Assembly: GCA_002315435.1 (NCBI GenBank)
Contig: DCFW01000027.1
Location: forward strand, 182,792 to 246,791
Source: Bacteroidales bacterium UBA1794
GTDB taxonomy: Bacteria; Bacteroidota; Bacteroidia; Bacteroidales; Bacteroidaceae
DNA length: 64,000 nucleotides
Reading direction: 5' to 3'
Below the pieces are notes generated by a model. That model was not told the DNA's origin and searched no databases. It was given only the letters and a program-made list of their open reading frames with translations. Positions 9,340 through 19,137 of the stretch are shown here, one piece after another (the stretch's first letter is position 1; each line of letters starts with the position of its first letter). The position numbers and the translations under genes were made by a program.

Positions 9340-11319
9340 CTACTTTACTTTGATCGTTAACACTGTAATTGAATATGGAGAAGCTACATATTCAAAGCTC
9401 CTGCTTACACTGTGAATACTTTTGTTAATGGGCACAATCTTCTGAGGTTCTGCTATAGTATTTAAATCTTTCAAACTTTTAGATGAAAGCACAACAGATT
9501 CAGCCTTAGAATAAATACTTATGCCACCTTTCAAATCAATCCTTACTGATTGCTTGAGACCTGCCGAATTAACCAACTTTAAATAGATCAAGCCTTTCTT
9601 GCTATCTTCCGTTGCACCAGCAAAAAAAGTCGGAATCTTTTGAGATACCGGTTGCATTTTGTTAGCAACTTTAGGAGCCTGCCAGCTTTCCTCAGGAATA
9701 TTTTCTTCTATTAAAGAAATCACTTTATCTCCCAAATGCGAATTAAACATGACCTGTGTATAATATGATGGTGCCCCAAATCCGGTAAGAGCATCATAAC
9801 CAATTAAATTCCATCCCCATTGAAAAGCTCCTTTATTTATATTGGCAAACATTGGAGCATAACAACTCATCTTCACTATATCAGAGTTCCGCTCAAGCCC
9901 CAACATCCACGCGGCATCGCCAAGTGCCGAATTCATATTTGTTATCGGTGTTCCTTCCTGCGAAGCCCACTCACCAACAATGATAGGTATGTCGGTTCGA
10001 TTATAATTATCATATTGTTTAGCCATACTTCTCATTGCTTCAGGACTTCTATAAAAATGTTCATCCAATAAATCTGCTGAACGGCTTTTTATTGGGGCCG
10101 TTGCAATTATTTTAAGCTGAGGATACTTTTCCCTTATTGCATCAAAAAAAAGTGAGAATCTCTCCTCATAGCTGCCTGATCTATCAAAAAAGTCTTCGTT
10201 ACCAATTTCAACATATCCAAGATTGAATGGTTTTGGATGCCCATCAGCAACTCGCATAGCTCCATATTTTGTTTTTTTATCTCCTATTATATATTCAATT
10301 TCCTCTAATGCTTCATCAACAAATGGTTTAAGATCATTTCCTGTAGCTAGGTAGCCTTCACCAACCGAATACCCGGCATAAACAGCCAAAAGAGGTTCCA
10401 TATTCAAATCTTCACACCACTCCAAAAATTCCAATAATCCCATACCATCGCTCGAGCGATAGTACCATCTCGAGTTTTTACCTGGTCTTTGAGAAATATC
10501 ATGTATCGTATTTTTAAATGCGAAACGGTCTTCCAATCGCTTTCCTTCCAAATAATCGCCTCCAGGAAACCTTAAAAATCTAGGCTGCATAGCTTTTTGG
10601 AGCTCCATTAAATCAATGCGATTACCATTTGGGCGGTTATTAAAGGTCGGAGGAAATAAAGAAACCAGATTAAACCAATATTTGCCAGGAGTAGTTGCTA
10701 CTATGACAAACCTCGCCTCTTTCGTAGCAACCACCTTTCCATTTGTTTTTAGTTTAAGCGTATATTTCTTCCAGCTATTAGATGACAGTACTACTGTTCC
10801 AGCAGCATAAACGTTTTTCCCGTCATTACTTTCAATCCGCACATTCAATCTAGGTCCAATACCAGCCGATGACTTGGTATAAAATGATACAGAGTACATT
10901 GCATTATGTCTTACGGGTATTCCCCAATAACCATCGTTTGCAATGCCTACCTTGCCACGTCCTTGACTAACAGTCAACTTCAAGCACACAGCCAGGGCAT
11001 TATTTATTGACTCATTATTATCCAAAACAATACTTCCTGATTTATTCTGACTTTTTATTAATGTCCAATGAACCGCTGTATCTGGTTTATCTCTAAATAT
11101 TCTGTTTTGAATAAGTTCGGCGTATAATCCTCCATCATACGAATGATTTATCTCTTCAGTCATCAAACCATATAATAGTGGACTAACATCAACGCCCGGT
11201 TTATTAAGATTCAAAATTAAATGTACAGCCTTTTCTCGAGGTAATAATGATACTCCTTGAGAAAATGCAGGAGAGACTATTGATATTAAAATCAAAATAC
11301 AGAATGTAATCTTTTTCAT
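9340..11319 (-). CDS. GH51-type alpha-L-arabinofuranosidase
   Basis: A 659-residue secreted glycosidase with a signal peptide ending near PAFSQ. The N-terminus reads VDVSPLLYGLMTEEINHSYDGG, the classic GH51 opening, followed by a carbohydrate-binding-like beta-sandwich (~90-220) and the TIM barrel (LRFPGGDYLEG, YRSSDGMGLLEFLEW). The retaining catalytic pair is visible: acid/base Glu near 374 in EIGNEDFF, and nucleophile Glu near 450 in VGEWASQEG. It should release terminal arabinofuranose from arabinan or arabinoxylan side chains. Lying in the sigma-SusC-SusD locus, it suggests an arabinose-decorated glycan as the target. Linkage specificity cannot be read. Confidence 0.88.
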   Translation of the reverse strand: MKKITFCILILISIVSPAFSQGVSLLPREKAVHLILNLNKPGVDVSPLLYGLMTEEINHSYDGGLYAELIQNRIFRDKPDTAVHWTLIKSQNKSGSIVLDNNESINNALAVCLKLTVSQGRGKVGIANDGYWGIPVRHNAMYSVSFYTKSSAGIGPRLNVRIESNDGKNVYAAGTVVLSSNSWKKYTLKLKTNGKVVATKEARFVIVATTPGKYWFNLVSLFPPTFNNRPNGNRIDLMELQKAMQPRFLRFPGGDYLEGKRLEDRFAFKNTIHDISQRPGKNSRWYYRSSDGMGLLEFLEWCEDLNMEPLLAVYAGYSVGEGYLATGNDLKPFVDEALEEIEYIIGDKKTKYGAMRVADGHPKPFNLGYVEIGNEDFFDRSGSYEERFSLFFDAIREKYPQLKIIATAPIKSRSADLLDEHFYRSPEAMRSMAKQYDNYNRTDIPIIVGEWASQEGTPITNMNSALGDAAWMLGLERNSDIVKMSCYAPMFANINKGAFQWGWNLIGYDALTGFGAPSYYTQVMFNSHLGDKVISLIEENIPEESWQAPKVANKMQPVSQKIPTFFAGATEDSKKGLIYLKLVNSAGLKQSVRIDLKGGISIYSKAESVVLSSKSLKDLNTIAEPQKIVPINKSIHSVSRSFEYVASPYSITVLTIKVK

Positions 11320-11356
11320 TTGTTATTTATTTTAATCCAACTTACTAACTATTTAT

Positions 11357-11578
11357 CTAACGTTGCTTCCACACAAAACTATTAAAAGATTTGCCCTTTA
11401 CATATACACAATTTAACCTATCCTTCACACAAATAGTTACTTTTTTATCCATTGCATCAGTACTGGCAAGCAATAATATAATCTAATTATCCGGATTTAT
11501 AAAAGCCATTTGTTTTTTCCCTCCAAATCTTTCCAATCTGTAAGTACCAGGTAGCACAAAATGAGACAAAAGTTTCAT
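11357..11578 (-). pseudogene. Remnant of a GH30-family glycoside hydrolase (C-terminal end)
   Basis: Read leftward from 11578, a frame begins KLLSHFVLPGTYRLE, runs through AFINPDN, meets an in-frame TAG (11483-11485), and continues as IILLLASTDAMDKKVT... to KSFNSFVWKQR and a stop at 11357. SHFV-PG, AF-NPD and the closing KSFNSFVW are the characteristic C-terminal beta-sandwich phrases of GH30 enzymes. Only ~73 codons remain; the catalytic barrel is gone and the SusD terminator sits where the upstream part would be. I infer decay of a glycosidase once encoded between SusD and GH51. Confidence 0.65.
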
Positions 11579-11583
11579 TAAAA

Positions 11584-11615
11584 ACAGAAGGAAGATACAA
11601 AGATCTTCCTTCTGT
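11584..11615 (-). terminator. Hairpin terminator after susD
   Basis: Perfect 13-bp stem, 11584-11596 with 11603-11615, and a 6-base loop. On the minus strand it is followed by TTTTT, 16 bases after the SusD stop. It would separate susC/susD from the GH51 gene or reduce read-through to it. Confidence 0.8.
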
Positions 11616-11630
11616 ACAATTTTTATTCAT

Positions 11631-13523
11631 TTACCACTTAGGATTTTGCAATAATTTAGGATTTAATGAAATCTGATCAGTAGGAATAGCTTGCAAATAA
11701 TTTTTCTTTGAGAATATTCGATTATTTGCTGTTTCAATAATCAAAGCACCTGGTTCTAATTTAGGCATACCAGCGGTATACGTTGATTGGCTCTGCTCCT
11801 CTGTTGTAATATAGCCTGTCCACTTTGATGAATCATAGATTGTCGTTGAAGATCCCAATTCTGTAGAACTTCCTCCATAACTTACATAATAGGAACATGT
11901 TGGACGATCTAGTTCCTTTTCGGCAATTCCCCACCGACACAAATCCGAGATACGAAAACCTTCACCCATTAACTCTATAGCACGTTCACGACGTATTTCT
12001 TGGAGCATATCTAATCCATAAGTACTAACTAAAGAGTTTGTAAGATCTGCTATGTGAGCGCGTCCACGGATGACATTTATGGTTTTATTTAACTGATCAT
12101 CTGTAATAGATCCATTCAATTCATAAGTTGCTTCTGCATTAATAAGAAGTAACTCCGGCAAGCGGATATAATTGTAATCCGCTGATTCATAGTATGTTTT
12201 TCGATACTCTGAACACCATTTACGACCACCATAACCAATATTTGAATAGGAAGTTAATCCTGGTACGTATTTATTTGCTCCTCCCAATTTTGGAGTTGTT
12301 GAATAATTAGCTTGAACATATTCTCCTGACCAATAACATGAATCAATTTGTTCATACAAAGCACTCATACGTGAATCTCGATTTTCGAATTCAGAGTTTA
12401 GACCATTATATCCTTGAAACAAAGGAGAAATATTTACAGGCAATCCATCTATACACAAAAACATATCCATTAATTTACGACTACCACCAGCCGGTGCTGT
12501 ATGGGTCAAATTGGACCCACCATATACGCTCAATGAATAATCATAGACTTTCCTCCATATTGATTCGTTGTTTGAGGCTTTCGTTAATCCTGCAGGATTA
12601 GATCCTGCATCTTCCAAACAAAAATAATAAAAAGGAGATTGCTTTTCATAGTTTGTAGTCGTTTCTACGCCTTTCCAAATAGAATATTCACTAGCATAAG
12701 TTCCTCCAGATACGAATTTAGTAGATTCTGTTTGAGCCATTGTTAATAACTCGATCACAGAAGGGTAATTAGAAGGAATTGTTGTTCCTGCTCCAGAGGT
12801 AGTATCATCTCCATTGGTTGAATCACTAGAACCACGCCCATTGTATTTCTCCCAAGTTCCTTCAAACAAACATACTCTAGCTTTAAAAGCACAAGCTGCT
12901 TCAATATCGACATGCCCATCATTGCCTGTTGAGGTTTTTGTCGTAGCACTAAGCAATGAAATAGCCTTATCTAAATCTGTCAAAATTTGTTCAGCAACTT
13001 CATAACGTGAAGCACGTGCCCCTGTAACTAACTCACTATCCGTACTAGGTAAAGATGTGGCAATAGCAACTCCGCCATAGCGTTTCAATAAAAAGAAATG
13101 CCAAAATGCTCTGAAGTAATAGGCCTGTCCCATCGGTTCACTTATATCATCCTTTCCTGAATAAGCTTCTCCCTGATTGATCAAATTATTAACTAAACGC
13201 AATGATTTATATGGATTTGTATAATAATCGCTGGAACTAGGGGCTCCATCTGTACCAGAAATTTCTGAGTTTGGAGCCGAATTTAAATCTGAACCCATAT
13301 CATAATTAAGTGCGAGGGATTCATTAGAACTAAAATTTGTAGCATATCCATAACAATTAGATTGTATCGCATCTGATCCTGCTTGAAACTGAGCCAAGTT
13401 TTCGAAATAAGAAGCTTGGGTCACATTTGACAAAGGCTCCTGATTCAGCCAATCAGTACAACCAGCATTAAATATAACTGTTACTACTGAGGCCACAAAT
13501 AATATGTATTTTTTTGTATTCAT
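11631..13523 (-). CDS. SusD/RagB-family glycan-binding lipoprotein
   Basis: A 630-residue surface lipoprotein that caps its SusC partner and binds oligosaccharide. The signal peptide ends in a lipobox with Cys22 (FNAGC), followed by TDWLNQEPLSNVTQASYF, the standard SusD opening. The SusD-like TPR region (YYFRAFWHFFLLKRYGG) and the C-terminal RagB part (LLINAEATYEL, IRRERAIELMGEGFRISDLCRWG) are complete. It starts 22 bases after the SusC stop, so the pair is one transcript, and it ends at a strong terminator. The neighbouring GH51 enzyme and GH30 remnant suggest a plant hemicellulose or pectin side-chain substrate. Confidence 0.95.
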   Translation of the reverse strand: MNTKKYILFVASVVTVIFNAGCTDWLNQEPLSNVTQASYFENLAQFQAGSDAIQSNCYGYATNFSSNESLALNYDMGSDLNSAPNSEISGTDGAPSSSDYYTNPYKSLRLVNNLINQGEAYSGKDDISEPMGQAYYFRAFWHFFLLKRYGGVAIATSLPSTDSELVTGARASRYEVAEQILTDLDKAISLLSATTKTSTGNDGHVDIEAACAFKARVCLFEGTWEKYNGRGSSDSTNGDDTTSGAGTTIPSNYPSVIELLTMAQTESTKFVSGGTYASEYSIWKGVETTTNYEKQSPFYYFCLEDAGSNPAGLTKASNNESIWRKVYDYSLSVYGGSNLTHTAPAGGSRKLMDMFLCIDGLPVNISPLFQGYNGLNSEFENRDSRMSALYEQIDSCYWSGEYVQANYSTTPKLGGANKYVPGLTSYSNIGYGGRKWCSEYRKTYYESADYNYIRLPELLLINAEATYELNGSITDDQLNKTINVIRGRAHIADLTNSLVSTYGLDMLQEIRRERAIELMGEGFRISDLCRWGIAEKELDRPTCSYYVSYGGSSTELGSSTTIYDSSKWTGYITTEEQSQSTYTAGMPKLEPGALIIETANNRIFSKKNYLQAIPTDQISLNPKLLQNPKW

Positions 13524-13544
13524 GATAAACGTTGAATTAATAAA

Positions 13545-16500
13545 TTATAATGACAGATCAATACCAAATGAAATCGTACTAGAAAAAACATCTACCCCAC
13601 TATATGTGCTACTACTAGAGGATGTCTCTGGATCATATCCGTCTTTTACATTTGAAATATCAAACAAGTTTTCACCGGAAACCCAAAGTCTTAAATTATT
13701 AATACCTACTTTGGAAATAAAACTTTTAGGTAGAGTATATCCCAATTGAATTGATTTACAACGAGCATACCAGTTATTTACGACATTAATATCATTATAG
13801 TCTTTATAATTCCAAGTATTACGATTTCCATTACGTGACATAACCGGGTACTTCGCATTTGAGTTTCCACCATAATATGGATTATCTGCTTGCGTCCATG
13901 TTCTTCCTAAGAAATATCCGTTAGTATTTGTCCAACCGCTATAAAAAGCACAAGCCATTTGTCCACTTCTAACATTATATTGTTGCCCTACTCCTTGAAA
14001 AAAGCAACTAAAATCAAAACCTTTATATGACAGCCCTAAATTAAGACCAAAATTGTAATGAGGATCTGTATCACCATAATTATAAAGGTCAGCAGTAGTA
14101 ATGTCATTATCACCATTCAAATCAACACGTCTTACACTACCTGGAGTTAACTCATTTACTGTCCCATTTTTTACATTTGCTATCTTTGATCCTGATACAT
14201 TCCCAGTCATTGCAGCATAATAGGCATCCACTTCTGTTTGTGATTGAAATAGTCCATTAGTCTTATATACCCAAAGTGAATTTTTTGCATATCCTTCAAC
14301 AATACTATTTACGCCTGGAGAAATTGAAGTAGAACCCTTATAAGATTTTATCTTTGTTCTAGCATCATTTAAGCTCAAACTCACATTATAACTTAAATCC
14401 TTATTAATACGATCATGCCACGCGAGGGTAAATTCCCATCCATGAGTACGATATGAACCGGAATTTGTTGCAGGTGCAGTAGCACCATAAGTTGCCGGAT
14501 AAGTTATACTCATTAACATACCTTTATTATGGCGCCAAAAATAATCGAAAGTTCCACTTAAATGATTCTTTAATAAAGCAAAATCCATGCCAGCATTTTT
14601 ACTTACAACTCGTTCCCATGTACGTGTATCATCTGTCACACCTGAAATCCATGCAGTAGAACTTTTAGCAGGAGTTGTTCCAAACAATGTAGTTCCTGTA
14701 GATATAGCAGAATATGCATCGTAATTGCCAATGCTACTTAAATTACCGGCCTCACCCCAAGTTCCACGCAATTTCAAATTATCAATAAATGAGATATTTT
14801 CTTTAAAAAAGCTTTCTTCAGATATACGCCATCCAAGTAACACCCCAGAGAAATCTTGCCAGCGTTGTTTGCGGACTAATTGAGAGGAGCCATCATGACG
14901 CCAAGTACCTTCTAATAAGTATTTACCTTTATAATCATAGTTAAGACGTCCCAACGTAGAAACAAAGGCATATTTATATGAAGAGCTTGATATAGCATCA
15001 GTTGTAGTATCATAAACATTCAAATCTTCCAAAGTAACAATGCTTGAACTTGAACGATAACCAGACGTATAATAATTTTCTCTTAGCTCATTCGTATTGC
15101 CCAACATTGCAGATATATGATGTGAACCAAAAGTTCTATCATAATTCAGGAAAAATTCATAATCTTGGTACATATTTCTAGTATTTTCTTCCTTAAATGA
15201 TTCTTTACTAGCCTGTGAACCTGTCTGCGCATTATTACTCGTAGAAGGTGTTACTGTTCCATCTGCATTCACATCATAATAAGTATACATTTGAATTTTA
15301 TGAGTAATGGTTCTCTTATTTGTATAATCGCCACGCATATTTCCTTTTGCTAAAAAAGATAATCCTTTGACATATTTGCTTAAATCAACATCTAAAGTGG
15401 CTCCTAAACGAACCATCCATGGATTATCTTTTGTACGACCTCCTTGTGCCAAATGAGCTAAAACATTGTTTCCTCCAAAATTGTCATAATAATACTTTCC
15501 ACTTTCGGTATACAATGGAAATATATAAAAATCCTGTAAGCCATAACCAATGCCATAAGTTGGAGTATCCGCTTCTTTATATGAAAGAGAAGAGTTCGTT
15601 GATAATTTTATATACTTTCCTAATTGATAATCCAGATTGTTTCGGAAAGTGTATCTTTTCAAACCATCATATGCAACCTTTATTAATGATCTATCATTAC
15701 TATAACCAAACGAAGTTATACTTCTTACGTTTTTTGATCCACCTTCAAACGTTATATTTTGAGATGTTCCCCATGTATTTCCATAAACATAATCCGGTTG
15801 ATATGCATGCAGAGGATCAATGCGATAAACATACCCCGTAGACGAATTAGTCCAATCAAAGGCTTCATTATTCATGATTCTTTTATATACATCCGAAGTA
15901 AAATTAAGAATAGACCACAAACTTGAGGCCCCTTTATTATGGTTGGTATCTTCATAATCAGCACCAAGCATCATTTCAGCCCATTGAGATCCGGTAGCTG
16001 CAGGATATTTCTTCCCCTGATAATTCATATTCATGGATCCGTTATAAGTTATCTTTAACTTTTCATCTTTTCCTCGCTTGGTCGTAACTAAAATAACACC
16101 ACCAGCCGCTTGGGCTCCATATATTGAAGCAGAAGCATCCTTCAAAACTGAAACAGATTCAATATCATTCGGATTCAACATATTCAATTCCCATTGATAA
16201 GCATTAACGCCATCAATGAGGATCAACACACTATTTGAATTTGTAGATATTCCACCTCGTAAAGTAATCGTCGGATCTGACGTTGGTCTTGATGACGAAC
16301 GAGTAATTGTCAATCCAGGTATGGCCCCTTGTAAGGAAAGTTCCACATTAGATGTACCACGGCCTTTTAACACTTCATCTCCTTTAATTTGACTGACAGA
16401 ACCAGTTAAAGTCGATTTCTTTTGAGTACCATAACCTACTACAACCACTTCATCAAGGGTCTGTGAGCTCTCTTTTAACGTTACCGTTAGAGTCCTTTGT

Positions 16501-16757
16501 CCATTAAATTCAATAATCGACTTTTCTAACCCTACACTAGTAATCTGCAAGGAACATTTAGTTGGTAAATTAAGAGTGAAATTACCATCTATATCAGTGA
16601 TGGCACCATTTGAAGTGCCTCGTTGAACTACACTGGCACCAATGACAGGTTCACCAGATGTATCAAAAACTTTACCTGTAATTTTCGATTGGGCAAATAC
16701 AATGACAGGAGCCATTAGTATAAGCGACATTAATACAACTTTCTTAAACAGTTTCAT
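13545..16757 (-). CDS. SusC/RagA-family TonB-dependent transporter
   Basis: About 1070 residues from the ATG at 16757, which opens the signal peptide MKLFKKVVLMSLILMAPVIV; the frame is open further upstream to 16859 but that would overlap the sigma gene. After the signal come a carboxypeptidase-regulatory-like domain (KITGKVFDTSGEPVIGAS), the SusC signature region (LDEVVVVGYGTQKKSTLTGS), the plug and the 22-strand barrel. It lacks an N-terminal STN signalling domain, so it should not signal to an anti-sigma factor. A TATATTTG box on the minus strand (16779-16786) lies 21 bases upstream. It is paired with the downstream SusD. Confidence 0.95.
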   Translation of the reverse strand: MKLFKKVVLMSLILMAPVIVFAQSKITGKVFDTSGEPVIGASVVQRGTSNGAITDIDGNFTLNLPTKCSLQITSVGLEKSIIEFNGQRTLTVTLKESSQTLDEVVVVGYGTQKKSTLTGSVSQIKGDEVLKGRGTSNVELSLQGAIPGLTITRSSSRPTSDPTITLRGGISTNSNSVLILIDGVNAYQWELNMLNPNDIESVSVLKDASASIYGAQAAGGVILVTTKRGKDEKLKITYNGSMNMNYQGKKYPAATGSQWAEMMLGADYEDTNHNKGASSLWSILNFTSDVYKRIMNNEAFDWTNSSTGYVYRIDPLHAYQPDYVYGNTWGTSQNITFEGGSKNVRSITSFGYSNDRSLIKVAYDGLKRYTFRNNLDYQLGKYIKLSTNSSLSYKEADTPTYGIGYGLQDFYIFPLYTESGKYYYDNFGGNNVLAHLAQGGRTKDNPWMVRLGATLDVDLSKYVKGLSFLAKGNMRGDYTNKRTITHKIQMYTYYDVNADGTVTPSTSNNAQTGSQASKESFKEENTRNMYQDYEFFLNYDRTFGSHHISAMLGNTNELRENYYTSGYRSSSSIVTLEDLNVYDTTTDAISSSSYKYAFVSTLGRLNYDYKGKYLLEGTWRHDGSSQLVRKQRWQDFSGVLLGWRISEESFFKENISFIDNLKLRGTWGEAGNLSSIGNYDAYSAISTGTTLFGTTPAKSSTAWISGVTDDTRTWERVVSKNAGMDFALLKNHLSGTFDYFWRHNKGMLMSITYPATYGATAPATNSGSYRTHGWEFTLAWHDRINKDLSYNVSLSLNDARTKIKSYKGSTSISPGVNSIVEGYAKNSLWVYKTNGLFQSQTEVDAYYAAMTGNVSGSKIANVKNGTVNELTPGSVRRVDLNGDNDITTADLYNYGDTDPHYNFGLNLGLSYKGFDFSCFFQGVGQQYNVRSGQMACAFYSGWTNTNGYFLGRTWTQADNPYYGGNSNAKYPVMSRNGNRNTWNYKDYNDINVVNNWYARCKSIQLGYTLPKSFISKVGINNLRLWVSGENLFDISNVKDGYDPETSSSSSTYSGVDVFSSTISFGIDLSL

Positions 16758-16778
16758 AATACCATTTTTGAGGTTAAA

Positions 16779-16786
16779 CAAATATA
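16779..16786 (-). promoter_or_regulatory. Possible -7 box (TATATTTG) before susC
   Basis: The minus-strand sequence TATATTTG fits TAnnTTTG and lies 21 bases before the susC ATG. If the upstream ECF sigma drives susC, this housekeeping-type box may give a basal transcript instead. No convincing -33 element was found. Confidence 0.35.
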
Positions 16787-16855
16787 CATAACAAAGGATA
16801 ATTGCATCCTTAAAATTGACATAATACATTTCATGTTTCTCATTTATTTTAAATT

Positions 16856-17374
16856 TCAAATAATTCTTCTAAGGTTTTCACGCACTTCCCTTCGAGCCAT
16901 GAATTGATGTGATTCTACTGTACGTCTGCTCAAATGAAGTTCTTTGGCAATTTCATCCGTGCTTTTCTCTTCTATACGTGACATATAATAGATTTTGCAA
17001 CGCTGGGGAGGAAGTTTTCGCATACAACGATTCTCCATCATCAATAAATCATGAGTTCCGGCCTCTTGTTCTGGAGTATAAGTGGTAACAGAGGGTTGCA
17101 CATCATATATATAAGAGTAAATCTCTATCTTTTTATTGATACGTCTGATATAATCTATGACTCTATTTTGTGCAATTGTGAATATGAAGTTCTTGATTGT
17201 CTCTTCACATAATATTTCTTTATATTCCATCAAACGCAAAAACACATCTTGTGACATATCTTCGGCATCGTCAATATTATTGATTCGACGATTAATATAA
17301 CCAATGATCATCTGATGATATTGTTTGAATGCTTGTGATATCAAAGCACTTTTGGGACTTGTAGTATTTTCCAT
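16856..17374 (-). CDS. ECF-type RNA polymerase sigma-70 factor
   Basis: A 172-residue ECF sigma factor. Region 2 is seen in IDDAEDMSQDVFLRLMEYKE and FIFTIAQNRVIDYIRR, region 4 in LPPQRCKIYYMSRIEEKS and DEIAKELHLSRRTVESH. It lies ~98 bases upstream of susC on the same strand and is the obvious candidate activator of the locus. In most Bacteroides ECF-controlled loci a FecR-like anti-sigma gene follows; none is present here and the SusC lacks an STN domain, so its control must differ. A TACTTTTG box (17411-17418, minus) precedes it. Confidence 0.92.
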   Translation of the reverse strand: MENTTSPKSALISQAFKQYHQMIIGYINRRINNIDDAEDMSQDVFLRLMEYKEILCEETIKNFIFTIAQNRVIDYIRRINKKIEIYSYIYDVQPSVTTYTPEQEAGTHDLLMMENRCMRKLPPQRCKIYYMSRIEEKSTDEIAKELHLSRRTVESHQFMARREVRENLRRII

Positions 17375-17692
17375 AATATGATGTTCTTCATGTCTTTAAT
17401 AAGAATGTAGCAAAAGTAGATATTAAGAACTATACTATAAGAACATTTTGAGGCTAAGAAGTCCACAACAATACAGACGGATTTTATTTATTCAGTACAT
17501 TCATTATCAATAGATTAACATAGTATATCTAATTTAGACGAACTAAGATCAAATATTATATGAGTTCAACTCCAGTCCAATTGAACTTAGAAGCAACTAA
17601 TGGTTCACTAAATAATATAGAGTTTATAATTTAAGACTGTTTATTTTGAGCTTTTCACAGATACTATATGCTCATGCAAAAGATTCGGAAGA
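17375..17692. other. Intergenic region upstream of the sigma gene
   Basis: Holds the minus-strand -7 box TACTTTTG at 17411-17418, 37 bases before the sigma ATG, and a small 7-bp inverted repeat (AGTTCAA...TTGAACT near 17561-17588). I see no gene. Confidence 0.45.
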
Positions 17693-19036
17693 CTATTTTG
17701 CATGACCATTATTTATTTTCACCACTCTATACTTATTCCCCGTATTCATATGTACTTTAGGTATATTCATTGCTACCAATGTTTTAATAAAACGATTGAT
17801 TGTTGATCCACGCATGGCGGCTGGATTGGCTTGGCATGCTTCACTGTAGAGTTCGGCTGCCGACAAAAACAACACATCCTTTTCATTGGTTCTTGCCGAA
17901 CGAAAGATACAATTGAAGACATCCTGTTCCACAAAGATTTTGTTGTATTCGGTGTTTCGCTGCATTATTTCCGATTCATCCTCTTCGGTATACCAATAAC
18001 GGGCACCACCTTTCAATTCATGTAGTAGTTGGGCATAAATCTGGCTGTGATCAATGGGTGAACAGTCTATTTTCCCTTCAGGCTCAATGCAGATGAAACG
18101 GCGGCTTCCCGTTGGATCCGTCAATAAATCCTTGCAATTGGACGTCGCTATAAATGAAGCGGTACGGTGCAGTTCACAAATGCCTTGTTGGTAAGCCTTA
18201 TTCACATTCATCCCCGCCATCTGCATCAAGTTTTTCAGTGATGCCATTCCTTTAGAAGAATATTTGTCGATCTCATCCAAATTAATAAGTGCAAACTCCG
18301 CCAACTTCTGCTCCGCACGTCCTGTGGTAGAGATGTTCAACCGATCCATATAATAAGGTTGCAATGCCTCAGGCAGGAGTAATTTACAAAAAGTCGATTT
18401 TTGCCGTCCTTGTCGCTTGCTGATAATGACCGGAGCCACACTATTGCCGTGCAATTTATTCACTCCCATCCATTGGGCTGTCACAGCAAGCATCCATGTA
18501 TGAAAATGGTTTACCCAATAGTCCGTGTGGGATACACGTTCAGCAAGCAGAGTGATGCGGTCGCATCCGTCCCATGCAGGTAAATGGCGCAAATAGTCGA
18601 TTATCGGATGGCACGATTTCACATTGATGGATTCCACATGGCGACGCACATCCTTGTCCCAACAGTTCACGCCCTGTTTGCGAGCTTCAGTACACATGGC
18701 ATTCAAAACACGGTGTGTCACTTTCCGGAAAGCTTCGCGAGAATTTGCAGGTCGATATTCAGTTTGATCCGTCACCACATTATAATGCAAGTCGTAGTGG
18801 GCATCCATGAATATTTCAAGCTTGATGATCTCCTTTGCTGTGTCCTCTACCTCTTTGGCAAGAGAAGGCTCATGGGAAATATCCTCCTTTTGTACAGTAG
18901 TAGTTTCATCCTTCTTTGAAACAGTTGAGCACACCTTCGTTTTTTGATCGTCGTTCATAAACTTAGTCCTTGATTCTAAGTTCCATTGAGCATCCGGGTC
19001 TCCCGTTGCCCAAAACATTGAAAAATTTGTTATCAT
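17693..19036 (-). CDS. VapE/VirE-family P-loop ATPase (phage/plasmid primase-helicase type)
   Basis: A 447-residue protein of the virulence-associated E family. The core shows PIIDYLRHLPAWDGCDRI, a Walker A region around VIISKRQGRQKSTFCKLL, Walker B (LINLDEIDK), and the sensor stretch ASFIATSNCKDLLTDPTGSRRF. The C-terminal ~90 residues resemble a DUF3874-type domain. Relatives act in replication of phages, plasmids and integrative islands and sit at phage-derived hot spots; no VirE N-terminal primase-like domain, integrase or capsid gene is beside it, so it looks like an orphan. The start is uncertain: MNDDQKTK, 26 codons in, is an alternative. Five phased 10-bp repeats lie just upstream. Confidence 0.85.
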   Translation of the reverse strand: MITNFSMFWATGDPDAQWNLESRTKFMNDDQKTKVCSTVSKKDETTTVQKEDISHEPSLAKEVEDTAKEIIKLEIFMDAHYDLHYNVVTDQTEYRPANSREAFRKVTHRVLNAMCTEARKQGVNCWDKDVRRHVESINVKSCHPIIDYLRHLPAWDGCDRITLLAERVSHTDYWVNHFHTWMLAVTAQWMGVNKLHGNSVAPVIISKRQGRQKSTFCKLLLPEALQPYYMDRLNISTTGRAEQKLAEFALINLDEIDKYSSKGMASLKNLMQMAGMNVNKAYQQGICELHRTASFIATSNCKDLLTDPTGSRRFICIEPEGKIDCSPIDHSQIYAQLLHELKGGARYWYTEEDESEIMQRNTEYNKIFVEQDVFNCIFRSARTNEKDVLFLSAAELYSEACQANPAAMRGSTINRFIKTLVAMNIPKVHMNTGNKYRVVKINNGHAK

Positions 19037-19087
19037 ATTCTTTCTCTTTTTTTTTGAGATGCAAATATACGGCAGCCGAAAAACCCA

Positions 19088-19137
19088 TTGTGACTTTATG
19101 TGACTCTTTGTGCGCTTTTGTGAGTTTTTGTGACGAT
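19088..19137. repeat. Five direct 10-bp iterons upstream of the VapE-like gene
   Basis: Five consecutive decamers start exactly every 10 bases from 19088: TGTGACTTTA, TGTGACTCTT, TGTGCGCTTT, TGTGAGTTTT and TGTGACGATT. All begin TGTG and are T-rich behind it, so the conserved part recurs once per helical turn. They lie 52-101 bases upstream of the VapE-like start. Phased iterons of this kind are binding sites for replication initiators or oligomeric regulators; which applies is not known. Confidence 0.7.
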
